Assembly: GCF_014212315.1 (NCBI RefSeq)
Contig: NZ_JACKXE010000001.1
Location: 620,001-684,000, forward strand
DNA length: 64,000 nt
Reading direction: 5' to 3'
From: Nocardioides luti
GTDB lineage: Bacteria > Actinomycetota > Actinomycetes > Propionibacteriales > Nocardioidaceae
Shown: piece after piece, positions 24,467 to 32,910 of the stretch
Layout of the letters: each line of letters opens with the position of its first letter
Numbering within the stretch: the stretch's first letter is position 1
Notes under the pieces: generated by a model
Told to the model about the DNA's origin: nothing
Databases searched by the model: none
Seen by the model: the letters and a program-made list of their open reading frames with translations, nothing else
Made by a program: the position numbers and the translations under genes

Positions 24467-27190
24467 CTAGTGCGCGGCCTCGTGCCAGCTGTGCCCGGTG
24501 CCGACCGACACGTCGAGCGGCACCGCCAGGTCGGCCGCTCCGCCCATCTGGTCGCGCACCAGCGCCTCGAGGGTGTCCCGCTCCCCCGGCGCGACCTCGA
24601 ACACGAGCTCGTCGTGGACCTGCAGCAGCATCCGTGAGGCCAGCCCGGCCTCGGTGAGCGCCTCCTGGACGTGCAGCATCGCGATCTTGATGAGGTCCGC
24701 GGCCGAGCCCTGGATGGGCGCGTTCAGCGCCATCCGCTCGGCCATCTCGCGCCGCTGGCGGTTGTCGCTGGTGAGGTCGGGCAGGTAGCGGCGGCGGCCC
24801 CAGATGGTCTCGGTGAAGCCCGAGCGCCGGGCCTCCTCGACGATGCCGCCGAGGTAGTCGCGGATGCCGCCGAAGGTCTGGAAGTACTCGTCCATCAGGC
24901 CCCGCGCCTCGCCCGGCTCGATGCCGAGCTGCTGGCTCAGGCCGTAGGCCGACAGCCCGTAGGCCAGGCCGTAGTTCATCGCCTTGATCTTGGCGCGCAT
25001 CTCGACCGACACGTCCTCGGCCGCCACGTCGAAGACGCGGGCCGCTGTGATCGAGTGGAAGTCGTGGCCGGAGCGGAAGGCCTCGATCAGCAGGGCGTCC
25101 TCGGAGAGGTGCGCCATGATCCGCATCTCGATCTGGCTGTAGTCCGCCGTCATCAGCGACTCGTAGGGCGCGCCGTCCGGGCTCCGGCCCACCACGAAGC
25201 CCTCGCGGATCCGGCGGCCGTCGGCGGTGCGGATCGGGATGTTCTGCAGGTTGGGGTCGGTGCTCGAGAGCCGCCCGGTCGCCGCGATCGTCTGGTTGAA
25301 GGTCGTGTGGATGCGACCGTCCTCCGCGACCGTCTTGAGCAGGCCCTCGATCGTCTGGCGCAGCCGGATCTGGTCGCGGTGGCGCAGCAACGACTCGAGG
25401 AACGGGTGCGGGCTCTTGAGCGCCAGCGACTGCAGCGCGTCGGCGTCGGTGGTGTAGCCGGTCTTGGTCCGCTTGGTCTTGGGGAGGTTGAGCTCGTCGA
25501 ACAGCACGACCTGCAGCTGCTTGGGCGAGCCGAGGTTCACCTCGCGCCCGATGGCGGAGTACGCCGCCTGCGCGGCCGCGCGGACCTCGGTGTCGAAGCC
25601 GGCCTGCAGCGCCTCGAGCAGGTCCACGTCGACCGCGATCCCGGTCTGCTCCATCGTCGTGAGCAGGTCGACCAGCGGCAGCTCGACGTCGGCGAGCAGC
25701 TGGGTGCCGCCACGCTCCTCGAGCTCGACGTCGATGGCCTCGGCCAGGTCGAGGACCGCGCGCGCGTGCAGCATCGCGGTGTCGGCCGCGGCGGTGTCGC
25801 CCTCGAGGTCGTCGAAGGCCAGCTGGCCCTGCCCGTCGTCGGCGCTGGCGCCCTTGAGCTCGCGCTTGAGGTAGCGCAGGGTCAGGTCGGCCAGCTCGTA
25901 GGAGCGCTGGTCGGGACGGCAGAGGTACGCCGCCAGCGCGGTGTCGCTGACCAGCCCGGCCAGCGGCCAGCCGCGGGCGGCCAGCGCGAGCATCGGGCCC
26001 TTGGCGTCGTGCAGCACCTTGGCGGTGGCGGCGTCGGCGAACCAGCCGGCCAGGGCGGTGTCGTCCTCCGGGCTGAGCCCGGTGGTGTCGATCCAGGCGG
26101 CGGTGCCGTCCTGCGCGGCGAGGGCGACCGAGGCGACGTCACCCGTGCCGGCGCCCCAGGTGCCGCCGACGCTGACGCCGGTGCGCGTGCCCGCCTCCGC
26201 CGTCGCGTGCTCGGCCAGCCAGGCGGCGACCTCGCCAGCGGCCAGGACGCTGCCGGCCATCTCGAAGCCGGAGTCGTCGATCTCCTCCTCGGACTCGAGC
26301 GACTCGAAGAGGCGGTCGCGGAGCACCCGGAACTCGAGGCCGTCGAAGAGCGTGTGCACCTCCTGGCGGTCCCACGGCTGGCGGACCAGGTCGTCGGGGC
26401 CGACCGGGAGGGGCAGGTCCACGACGAGGCGGTTGAGGTGGCGGTTGCGGATCACGTCGCCGAGGTGGGCGCGGAGGTTCTCGCCGGCCTTGCCGGTGAT
26501 CTGGTCGGCGTGGGTGATCACGTTGTCGAGGCCGTCGTACTGGTTGATCCACTTGGCCGCGGTCTTCGGGCCGACGCCGGGGATGCCCGGCAGGTTGTCG
26601 GAGTCCTCGCCGACGAGGGCCGCGATCTCGGGGTAGCGGTACGGCGGGACGGCGTACTTCGCCTCGACGGCCTCCGGGGTCATCCGGGCCAGCTCGCTGA
26701 CGCCGCGCATCGGGTAGAGCACCGTCGACGTCTCCGACACGAGCTGGAGGGAGTCGCGGTCGCCGGTGAGGATGAGCACCTCGTAGCCCGCCGCCACCGC
26801 CTGCGTCGTGAGCGTCGCGATGATGTCGTCGGCCTCGTAGCCGTCCATCTCGAGGTGGCCGATGTGGAGGGCGTCGAGGACCTCCTGGATCAGCGGCAGC
26901 TGGCTCTTGAACTCGTCGGGGGTCTTGTTCCGCTTGGCCTTGTAGTCCGGGTACTCCTCGAGGCGGAAGGTCTGGCGCGACTTGTCGAAGGCGACCCCGA
27001 CGTGCGTGGGGACCTCGTCGCGCAGCACGTTGATGAGCATCGAGGTGAAGCCGTAGACCGCGTTGGTGTGCTGCCCGGTCGTGGTGGAGAAGTTGTCCAC
27101 CGGGAGGGCGAAGAAGGCGCGGTAGGCCAGCGAGTGCCCATCGAGCAGCAGCAGGCGCGGGCGGGTGGTCTCCGTGGGCGAGGCAGTCAC
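24467..27190 (-). CDS. polA: DNA polymerase I
   Basis: The protein has 907 residues. Residues 1-300 form the 5'-3' exonuclease (YKAKRNKTPDEFKSQ, ILTGDRDSLQLV, DNLPGIPGVGPKTAAKWI). Residues 320-510 hold the 3'-5' exonuclease fold without its catalytic acids: the usual D-x-E is replaced by VALAAQDGTAAWID. Residues 510-907 form the polymerase with motif A (ADYSQIEMRIMAHLSED), motif B (KAMNYGLAYGLSAYGLS) and motif C (QVHDELVFE). It fills gaps and removes RNA primers. Loss of proofreading is usual for actinobacterial Pol I. The start is GTG 27190, 54 bp from the divergent thioesterase gene. Confidence 0.97.
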   Translation of the reverse strand: MTASPTETTRPRLLLLDGHSLAYRAFFALPVDNFSTTTGQHTNAVYGFTSMLINVLRDEVPTHVGVAFDKSRQTFRLEEYPDYKAKRNKTPDEFKSQLPLIQEVLDALHIGHLEMDGYEADDIIATLTTQAVAAGYEVLILTGDRDSLQLVSETSTVLYPMRGVSELARMTPEAVEAKYAVPPYRYPEIAALVGEDSDNLPGIPGVGPKTAAKWINQYDGLDNVITHADQITGKAGENLRAHLGDVIRNRHLNRLVVDLPLPVGPDDLVRQPWDRQEVHTLFDGLEFRVLRDRLFESLESEEEIDDSGFEMAGSVLAAGEVAAWLAEHATAEAGTRTGVSVGGTWGAGTGDVASVALAAQDGTAAWIDTTGLSPEDDTALAGWFADAATAKVLHDAKGPMLALAARGWPLAGLVSDTALAAYLCRPDQRSYELADLTLRYLKRELKGASADDGQGQLAFDDLEGDTAAADTAMLHARAVLDLAEAIDVELEERGGTQLLADVELPLVDLLTTMEQTGIAVDVDLLEALQAGFDTEVRAAAQAAYSAIGREVNLGSPKQLQVVLFDELNLPKTKRTKTGYTTDADALQSLALKSPHPFLESLLRHRDQIRLRQTIEGLLKTVAEDGRIHTTFNQTIAATGRLSSTDPNLQNIPIRTADGRRIREGFVVGRSPDGAPYESLMTADYSQIEMRIMAHLSEDALLIEAFRSGHDFHSITAARVFDVAAEDVSVEMRAKIKAMNYGLAYGLSAYGLSQQLGIEPGEARGLMDEYFQTFGGIRDYLGGIVEEARRSGFTETIWGRRRYLPDLTSDNRQRREMAERMALNAPIQGSAADLIKIAMLHVQEALTEAGLASRMLLQVHDELVFEVAPGERDTLEALVRDQMGGAADLAVPLDVSVGTGHSWHEAAH

Positions 27191-27244
27191 GCGGCGACTC
27201 TAGCCGCCGCCACCGACGGTCCGGGCGTCGGCAAGAATGGCCCC

Positions 27245-27688
27245 ATGAGCGACGAATCGGGAGCCGGCATGTCCGTCGAGGACTACATCGCGTCGATGCC
27301 GCAGGGCATGGGCGGGTTGAACGAGAAGATGGGCATCGAGCTCACCGAGATCTCCGCGGAGCGGGTCGTCGGGACGATGCCGGTCGAGGGCAACACCCAG
27401 CCCTACGGGCTGCTCCACGGCGGCGCCTCGGTGGTGCTCGCCGAGACCCTCGGCTCGGTCGGCTCGGCGGTGCACGCCCACCCGGACCGGCTCTCGGTCG
27501 GCATCGAGATCAACGCCACGCACCACCGCTCCGCGACGACCGGCACGGTCACCGGCGTGGCGACCGCGATCCACCTGGGCCGCACGATGGCGACGTACGA
27601 CGTGGTGATCACCGACGAGCGCGGCAAGCGCGTCTGCACCTCGCGCATCACGTGCGCGCTGCTCCCCCGCGAGCGCTTCGCCGACTGA
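27245..27688 (+). CDS. PaaI-family hotdog-fold thioesterase
   Basis: The protein has 147 residues from ATG 27245. The hotdog core has MPVEGNTQPYGLLHGGASVVLAE: the HGG turn plus an acidic residue in the following helix form the catalytic site of the PaaI group. A central SVGIEINATHHRSA strand and a CTSRITCALL strand complete the fold. It hydrolyses an acyl- or aroyl-CoA thioester in the cytoplasm; the natural substrate is not evident. An N-terminal extension of about 30 residues (MSVEDYIASMPQGMGG) is somewhat longer than in minimal members. It is divergent from polA and convergent with the GNAT gene. Confidence 0.85.
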   Translation: MSDESGAGMSVEDYIASMPQGMGGLNEKMGIELTEISAERVVGTMPVEGNTQPYGLLHGGASVVLAETLGSVGSAVHAHPDRLSVGIEINATHHRSATTGTVTGVATAIHLGRTMATYDVVITDERGKRVCTSRITCALLPRERFAD

Positions 27689-27697
27689 GCGGCCCGC

Positions 27698-28273
27698 TCA
27701 GCCGGCGGTCGGGGCCTGCGAGCGCCGCATCGAGCGGCGCGCGGCGAGCACCTGGGTCAGCTGACGACCGCTGGTGCGGTGGGCGGCCGGGCTCTGGGCG
27801 GTGAGCTTGGAGCGCACCGCGTGGGTGCTGGCGACCCGGAGCACCGCCTGCGGGCCGAGCGCGAGCCGGGCCATGAAGCGGTTGGCGTCGCGCGAGGCCG
27901 ACGCGGCCGCCGTGGCGACGCAGCCGATGCCCTCCTCCTCGGCGAAGCAGACCGCGGCGTCCATGAGCGCGCGGCCCACGCCCTTGCGGCGGAACTGCGG
28001 GAAGACGTGGGGCGAGATCGCCTGCACGGTCTGGTCGAGGTTGAGCGGGCTCAGCGTGGAGATCCGCAGGTGCACGGCACCGGCGACCTCGCCGTCGTAC
28101 TCCGCGACCACGAGCCGCTCCACGGGCGACGACGCGGCCGCCTCGATGATCTGCACCAGGTCGGCGACCTGCTCGTCGTGGTCGGCGCGCCGCAGCACGT
28201 CGGACCACAGCACCGCGAGGTCGGGGGCGTCGGAGGGCAGCGCGCTGCGCAGGGACACCAGCGATCGGTTCAT
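27698..28273 (-). CDS. GNAT-family N-acetyltransferase
   Basis: The protein has 191 residues. The acetyl-CoA binding motif A FPQFRRKGVGRALMDAA (about 94-110) carries the R-x-x-G-x-G/A pyrophosphate loop, and the preceding strand is GAVHLRISTLSP. The last about 50 residues are Arg/Ser/Gln-rich with no clear fold (KLTAQSPAAHRTSGRQ). The acceptor is unknown. The gene faces the thioesterase gene with 9 bp between the stops and is divergent from the DUF554 gene. Confidence 0.8.
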   Translation of the reverse strand: MNRSLVSLRSALPSDAPDLAVLWSDVLRRADHDEQVADLVQIIEAAASSPVERLVVAEYDGEVAGAVHLRISTLSPLNLDQTVQAISPHVFPQFRRKGVGRALMDAAVCFAEEEGIGCVATAAASASRDANRFMARLALGPQAVLRVASTHAVRSKLTAQSPAAHRTSGRQLTQVLAARRSMRRSQAPTAG

Positions 28274-28384
28274 GGCTCACGCCTTCCGGATGGTGCAACG
28301 GACGTGGTGCGGCCTGGGTCCCCCGAACCGCGACTCAAACGGCGAGACTACGCTCAGCCTCCCCGACTTGTCAGAGGAGTCCCC

Positions 28385-29131
28385 TTGATCCCCGGAATCG
28401 GCACCCTGGTGAACGTCGCCACGGTCCTCGTGGGCGCGACGATCGGGGTCCTCCTCGGGAACCGGCTGCCCGTCCGCACCCGCGACGTCGTCACCGACGC
28501 GCTGGGCCTCGTCACGCTGCTGATCGCCGGCACGTCCGCGGTCGCCGTACTCGATCCCGACCTGTCGCGCGCGGTCGGGAGCAGCGCCCCGATGCTCGTC
28601 GTGCTGGGCTCGCTGCTCATCGGCGGGATCGTCGGCTCGCTGCTGCGGCTGGAGCAGCGGGTGGAGAGCCTCGGTGGCTGGCTGCAGCGCCGTCTGTCCG
28701 GCGACACCGGCTCGGTGGAGCGGCACCGCTTCATCGAGGGCTTCGTGACCGCCTCGCTGCTCTTCTGCACCGGTCCCCTGACGATCCTCGGCTCGCTCAA
28801 CGACGGGCTGGGCAACGGCGCTGACCAGCTGTTCCTCAAGGCCGTGCTCGACGGGTTCGCTGCCATCGCCTTCGCCGCGTCCTTCGGTTGGGGCGTCGCG
28901 GCCAGCGCGGTGACGGTGGTCGTGGTCCAGGGCAGCCTCACGGTGGCCGGCTTCTTCCTCGGCGACGTGCTGCCCGACCCGCACCTGGCCGCGCTCACCG
29001 CGACCGGCGGGCTGCTGCTCGTGGGCGTCGCGCTGCGCCTGCTCCGGATCCGGGAGATCCCCGTCGCGGACCTGCTGCCGGCCCTGGTCGTCGCGCCCCT
29101 CCTGGTGCAGTTCGCGGCTGCGATTCATTGA
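28385..29131 (+). CDS. DUF554 family integral membrane protein
   Basis: The protein has 248 residues. TTG 28385 is supported by AGAGGAG five bases upstream and by the conserved N-terminus IPGIGTLVNVATVLVGATIG. About seven membrane helices are present. The central FVTASLLFCTGPLTILGSLNDGL segment is the diagnostic DUF554 core (family YdfK/YqgA-like). Molecular function is unknown; it may be a small-solute channel or transporter. It lies upstream of the branched-chain amino-acid binding protein gene on the same strand, with 137 bp between, so a separate promoter for that gene is likely. Confidence 0.85.
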   Translation: MIPGIGTLVNVATVLVGATIGVLLGNRLPVRTRDVVTDALGLVTLLIAGTSAVAVLDPDLSRAVGSSAPMLVVLGSLLIGGIVGSLLRLEQRVESLGGWLQRRLSGDTGSVERHRFIEGFVTASLLFCTGPLTILGSLNDGLGNGADQLFLKAVLDGFAAIAFAASFGWGVAASAVTVVVVQGSLTVAGFFLGDVLPDPHLAALTATGGLLLVGVALRLLRIREIPVADLLPALVVAPLLVQFAAAIH

Positions 29132-29268
29132 GGTAACGGTTCGGTCACGAGAGCGTGCGCTCCCCACGACGGCCACAGGCCCGGTCCTACGGTGAGCGGG
29201 CTAGGCACCCCAACCTCCGGGAGTCGGGTTGCTGTGAAGTGCACCAACGCGACAGAAAGGTTCACCCC

Positions 29269-30636
29269 GTGAATCGATCCACCACCGCCACATGGACCAA
29301 GCTGATGGCCGGCACCGCCGCGCTCGGCTTCGTCCTGACTGCCTGCGGGTCCAGCGACGAATCGCCGGACGCCAAGGACAGCAGCTCGAGCAGCCCCTCC
29401 GCGTCGTCGTCCGAGTCCGCCAGCGGATCCACCGACGAAACGTTCACGAACGACAAGTGCAAGTCGGGCCAGACCAGCGCCGACACGTTCAAGGTCGGCG
29501 GCATCCTGCCGCTCACCGGCAACCTCGCCTACCTCGGCCCGCCCGAGATCGCGGGCGTCGGCCTGGCGGTCTCCGAGATCAACGCCGCGGGCGGTGTCGA
29601 CGGCGCCAAGGCGTGCCACGACATCCAGGACTCCGGTGACTCGACCGACATGTCGATCTCCACCTCGTCCGCCGGCACGCTCGTCGCCGGCAAGCCCTCC
29701 GTCGTCATCGGTGCCGCCTCCTCGAGCGTCTCGCTCAACGTGGTCGACACCTTCGCCGACAACAAGATCGTCGAGGTCTCCCCGGCCAACACCGCCGTCG
29801 ACCTCAGCGGCTACTCGCCCTACTACTTCCGGACGGCTCCGCCGGACGGCATCCAGGGCAACGCGCTCGGCACCCTGATCAGCACCGACGGCTACACGAA
29901 GGTCGCCTTCCTGGTGTTCAACGACACCTACGGCACCGGCCTGCGCAACGCGGTCCAGGAGACCATCGAGGCCGCCGGCGGCCAGGTCGTGTACGGCGGC
30001 AAGGGTGACGGCGACGAGTTCCCGGCCGGCCAGACGACGTTCTCGTCCGAGGTCAGCGGTGCGCTCGCAGCCAAGCCCGACGCCATCGTCGTGCTCGCCT
30101 TCGACGAGACCAAGCAGATCATCCCCGAGCTCGCCTCGCAGGGCTGGGACATGTCGAAGGTCTACCTGTCGGACGGCAACACCGCCGACTACAGCAAGGA
30201 CTTCGAGCCGGGCACCCTCGAGGGCGCCCAGGGCACCATCCCCGGTGCCGACCCGGACGCCACGTTCAAGGACCGCCTCAACGGGTGGGCCGAGGTCGGC
30301 GAGGGCAAGCCCCTCTCCGACTACGCGTACGGTGCGGAGTCCTACGACGCCACCATCCTCGCGGCCCTCGCGGCCGTGAAGGGCGGCGACACCAGCTCCG
30401 AGACGATCCAGCAGAACTTCGCTGACGTCTCCGGCGCGACCGACGGCGAGGAGTGCACGTCCTACGCGGACTGTGTCGCCCTGCTCGGCGACGGCAAGGA
30501 GATCAAGTACACCGGTCCTTCGGGCATCGGTCCGATCGACGACCAGAACGACCCGTCGTCGGCCTTCGTCGGCATCTTCAAGTACAACGCCGACAACAAG
30601 AACGAGCTGTCCACCTCGGTGGAGGGCTCCAAGTGA
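29269..30636 (+). CDS. Branched-chain amino-acid-type ABC transporter substrate-binding lipoprotein
   Basis: The protein has 455 residues from GTG 29269 (GAAAGG upstream). Lipobox FVLTAC places the lipid-modified Cys at 26, followed by a Ser/Asp-rich linker (about 27-55). The mature domain starts FKVGGILPLTGNLAYLGPPE and continues as a two-lobed periplasmic-binding-protein type I fold (Peripla_BP_6). It should capture a branched-chain amino acid, amide or similar ligand outside the membrane for LivHMGF. The genes for those parts lie convergent to it (35403-31145), an unusual split arrangement with terminators between. Exact ligand preference is not readable. Confidence 0.9.
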   Translation: MNRSTTATWTKLMAGTAALGFVLTACGSSDESPDAKDSSSSSPSASSSESASGSTDETFTNDKCKSGQTSADTFKVGGILPLTGNLAYLGPPEIAGVGLAVSEINAAGGVDGAKACHDIQDSGDSTDMSISTSSAGTLVAGKPSVVIGAASSSVSLNVVDTFADNKIVEVSPANTAVDLSGYSPYYFRTAPPDGIQGNALGTLISTDGYTKVAFLVFNDTYGTGLRNAVQETIEAAGGQVVYGGKGDGDEFPAGQTTFSSEVSGALAAKPDAIVVLAFDETKQIIPELASQGWDMSKVYLSDGNTADYSKDFEPGTLEGAQGTIPGADPDATFKDRLNGWAEVGEGKPLSDYAYGAESYDATILAALAAVKGGDTSSETIQQNFADVSGATDGEECTSYADCVALLGDGKEIKYTGPSGIGPIDDQNDPSSAFVGIFKYNADNKNELSTSVEGSK

Positions 30637-30678
30637 CCTTCTGATCCCTGATCAGAAACCACTGCTCCACTGCTCCAC

Positions 30679-30713
30679 GGAAAGGCCCCGGACCTCTGGT
30701 CCGGGGCCTTTCC
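30679..30713 (+). terminator. Intrinsic terminator after substrate-binding protein gene
   Basis: A perfect 16-bp stem (30679-30694 against 30698-30713, core AAAGGCCCCGGACC) closes a 3-base TCT loop, 43 bp after the stop codon. There is no U-tract beyond the TTTCC at the 3' side, as is common in high-GC actinobacteria. Confidence 0.9.
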
Positions 30714-30785
30714 CAATTCCGACCCTTCACGAGCGGACCTTCGGGTCCGGCAGCGCGCTCGGGCCGACCGCCGACCGCACGGCGG

Positions 30786-31005
30786 CCGGAGGGCCGAGGG
30801 GGCGGGCGGGCGGTGGCTGGGACTGGCCCCCCTGGAGCGAGGAACGAGCGGAAGGGGTGGTTCCCGCCCGCCCGCCCCCTCGGACCGCAGGACGCCGGGC
30901 GGGCGCGCCGTGGTCCGGTGGCGCGGTGCCGGACAGGTCGTGAGCCGGCCTCCCGCGCGGCGCCAGCCGCCTCCCCACCGCCCGCCCGCCCCCTCGGCCC
31001 TCCGG
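30786..31005. repeat. 31-bp perfect inverted repeat within a gene-free stretch
   Basis: The gap 30637-31144 between the convergent liv gene groups has no credible gene. It holds two terminators (given separately) and a perfect 31-bp inverted repeat: 30786-30816 against 30975-31005 (core GGGGGCGGGCGGGCGG), 158 bp apart. A third, partial C-rich copy lies at 30864-30882. Single-stranded transcripts could fold into a long stem. Confidence 0.85.
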
Positions 31006-31053
31006 ACGCTGCGCGTCCTCCGTGCCGGGGGTGTCCTCGCTCCGGTCCGCTGA

Positions 31054-31081
31054 GGTTGGTGGTCGGTGGTCGGTGGTCGGT
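31054..31081 (+). repeat. Four tandem 7-bp G-rich units
   Basis: GGTTGGT is followed by three copies of GGTCGGT (31061-31081). Evenly spaced GG pairs could form a two-layer G-quadruplex on this strand. The array lies just outside the terminator of the livF side. Confidence 0.8.
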
Positions 31082-31090
31082 TGCACAACG

Positions 31091-31126
31091 AAACGACCCG
31101 CCCGAGACAGCTCGGGCGGGTCGTTT
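31091..31126 (-). terminator. Intrinsic terminator after livF
   Basis: A perfect 16-bp stem (31091-31106 against 31111-31126, arm AAACGACCCGCCCGAG) closes an ACAG loop. Read leftward it ends in a TTT run and lies 18 bp past the livF stop. The symmetry means it could also stop rightward transcription. Confidence 0.9.
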
Positions 31127-31144
31127 GTGCGGTGCTGCGGTGGG

Positions 31145-31942
31145 TCAGTGCGCGGGCGGGGCTTCTCCGTCGCGCTCGGCGTCGACGTCCTCGGCGAGGG
31201 TGCCGAGGTAGAGCTCGATGACCTTGGGGTCGTTGGCGAGCTCGCGGCCGGTGCCGGTGTAGGCGTCCCGGCCCTGGTCGAGGACGTAGCCGCGGTCGCA
31301 GATCTGCAGGCAGCGGCGGGCGTTCTGCTCGACCATGACGACGCAGACGCCGGTCTTGTTGATCCGGCGGGTGCGGAGGAAGGTCTCGTCCTGGCGGACC
31401 GGGGAGAGACCGGCGGAGGGCTCGTCGAGGAGCAGGACCGACGGCTCCATCATCAGGGCCCGGGCCATGGCGAGCGACTGGCGCTCACCGCCGGAGAGGG
31501 CGCCGGCGCTCTGGTTGCGGCGGTCGTGGAGGACCGGGAAGAGGTCCCACATGGCGGCGAGCCGCTCACCGACCTTCTTGGGGCGCAGGAACAGCCCCAT
31601 CCGGAGGTTCTCCTCGATGCTCAGCGACGGGAAGACGTTGTTGGTCTGCGGGACGAACCCGACGCCCATCTCCACGAGCTGGTTGGTGCGCAGGTTGGTG
31701 ATCTCGCGGTCACCGAGCATCACGGAGCCGGAGTGCACCTTGACCAGGCCGAACATGGCCTTGAGCAGGGTGGACTTGCCGGCGCCGTTCGGCCCGATGA
31801 TGCCGATCATCTCGCCCGGGTAGGCGACCAGGCTGCAGCCGTTGAGGATGTTGACGCCGGGCAGGTAGCCCGCGACGACGTCCTTGGCCTCGACGACGGC
31901 CTGCTGGGTCTGCGGCTTCTGGGTCTGGGGCTGGACGGTCAT
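31145..31942 (-). CDS. livF: Branched-chain amino-acid ABC transporter ATPase LivF
   Basis: The protein has 265 residues. Walker A is GPNGAGKSTL, the signature is ALSGGERQSLAMARAL, Walker B is LLLDEPSAGLSP and the switch histidine position is in VVMVEQNAR, as usual for LivF (Q/N there). An N-terminal Gln-rich extension (QPQTQKPQTQQ) and an acidic C-terminal tail are additions to the minimal 235-residue form. It pairs with LivG to power the transporter. It overlaps the livG stop by 1 bp in a TGATG arrangement and is the last gene of the leftward operon. Confidence 0.9.
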   Translation of the reverse strand: MTVQPQTQKPQTQQAVVEAKDVVAGYLPGVNILNGCSLVAYPGEMIGIIGPNGAGKSTLLKAMFGLVKVHSGSVMLGDREITNLRTNQLVEMGVGFVPQTNNVFPSLSIEENLRMGLFLRPKKVGERLAAMWDLFPVLHDRRNQSAGALSGGERQSLAMARALMMEPSVLLLDEPSAGLSPVRQDETFLRTRRINKTGVCVVMVEQNARRCLQICDRGYVLDQGRDAYTGTGRELANDPKVIELYLGTLAEDVDAERDGEAPPAH

Positions 31943-32910
31943 CAGGCTTCCTCACGCTCGGCGGCCTCGGCGGCGACTTCCTCGGCGATCTCTTCCATCT
32001 TCTCGTCGCTCAGCAGCGCGTCGTCACCGAGGTCGGTGTCGTGGTGCGCACCGAGATAGGCGTCGATCACCGCGGCGTCCGACATCACGCTGTCGGCGGG
32101 GCCCTCGGCGACCAGGCGACCCTCGGCCATCACGGCGACCCAGTCGGAGATGTGGCGGACGACGTGCATGTCGTGCTCGACGAACAGCACGGTCATGCCC
32201 TCGTCGCGCAGCGACTGGATGTGCCCCAGCAGCGACTGCGTCAGGGCAGGGTTCACCCCGGCCATCGGCTCGTCGAGCATGATCATCTTGGGGTCGCTCA
32301 TCAGGGCGCGCGCCATCTCGAGCAGCTTGCGCTGGCCGCCGGACAGGCTGCCGGCGTAGTCGTCGCGCTTCTCGAGCAGCTTGAAGCGGGCCAGGAGCTC
32401 CTCGGCCTTGGCCTCGATCTCCTTCTCCTGACGACCCCAGAGCGGCTTGAAGACCGACTTGAAGAGGTTCTCGCCGGCCTGGTTCTGGGCCCCGAGCATC
32501 ATGTTGTCGATGACGGTCATCCGGCTCAGCGCCTTGGTGAGCTGGAAGGTCCGGACCATGCCGGCCTTCGCGACGCTCGAGGCCGACGTCTTGTCCAGCT
32601 TGGCGCCGTCGAAGGACCACGCCGCGCCGGTCTTGGCCGACGTGGGCCGGTCGAAGCCGGTGATCAGGTTGAAGAACGTCGTCTTGCCGGCACCGTTCGG
32701 ACCGATCAGGGCCGTGATGACCCCGCGCTGGACCTCGAGGTGGTCGACGTCGACGGCGGTCATGCCGCCGAACTGACGGGTGATGTTGTCGACCACGAGG
32801 ATCGAGTCGGGCTTGGCCGCACCAGGGGTCCGGTCGACGTCCGACATCAGCGCCTTGCGGGCGGCCGGGTCGGCGTGGACGACGCCCTGGGTGGATGTGG
32901 ACTCAGACAT
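31942..32910 (-). CDS. livG: Branched-chain amino-acid ABC transporter ATPase LivG
   Basis: The protein has 322 residues. Walker A is GPNGAGKTTFFNLITGF, the LivG-typical GMVRTFQ block is followed by MTVIDNMMLG, and the signature is LSGGQRKLLEMARAL. Walker B is IMLDEPMAGVNPAL and the switch is FVEHDMHVV. It is longer than the usual about 260 residues owing to an N-terminal segment of about 38 and an acidic, coiled-coil-like tail (EKMEEIAEEVAAEAAERE). ATG 32910 overlaps the livM stop by 8 bp, so the genes are translationally coupled. Confidence 0.9.
   Translation of the reverse strand: MSESTSTQGVVHADPAARKALMSDVDRTPGAAKPDSILVVDNITRQFGGMTAVDVDHLEVQRGVITALIGPNGAGKTTFFNLITGFDRPTSAKTGAAWSFDGAKLDKTSASSVAKAGMVRTFQLTKALSRMTVIDNMMLGAQNQAGENLFKSVFKPLWGRQEKEIEAKAEELLARFKLLEKRDDYAGSLSGGQRKLLEMARALMSDPKMIMLDEPMAGVNPALTQSLLGHIQSLRDEGMTVLFVEHDMHVVRHISDWVAVMAEGRLVAEGPADSVMSDAAVIDAYLGAHHDTDLGDDALLSDEKMEEIAEEVAAEAAEREEA

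Noticed and set aside
24671..27688. Long + strand frame running opposite polA into the thioesterase gene
   Set aside because: Only its last 147 codons (27245-27688) are the real thioesterase; the rest is the antisense shadow of polA.
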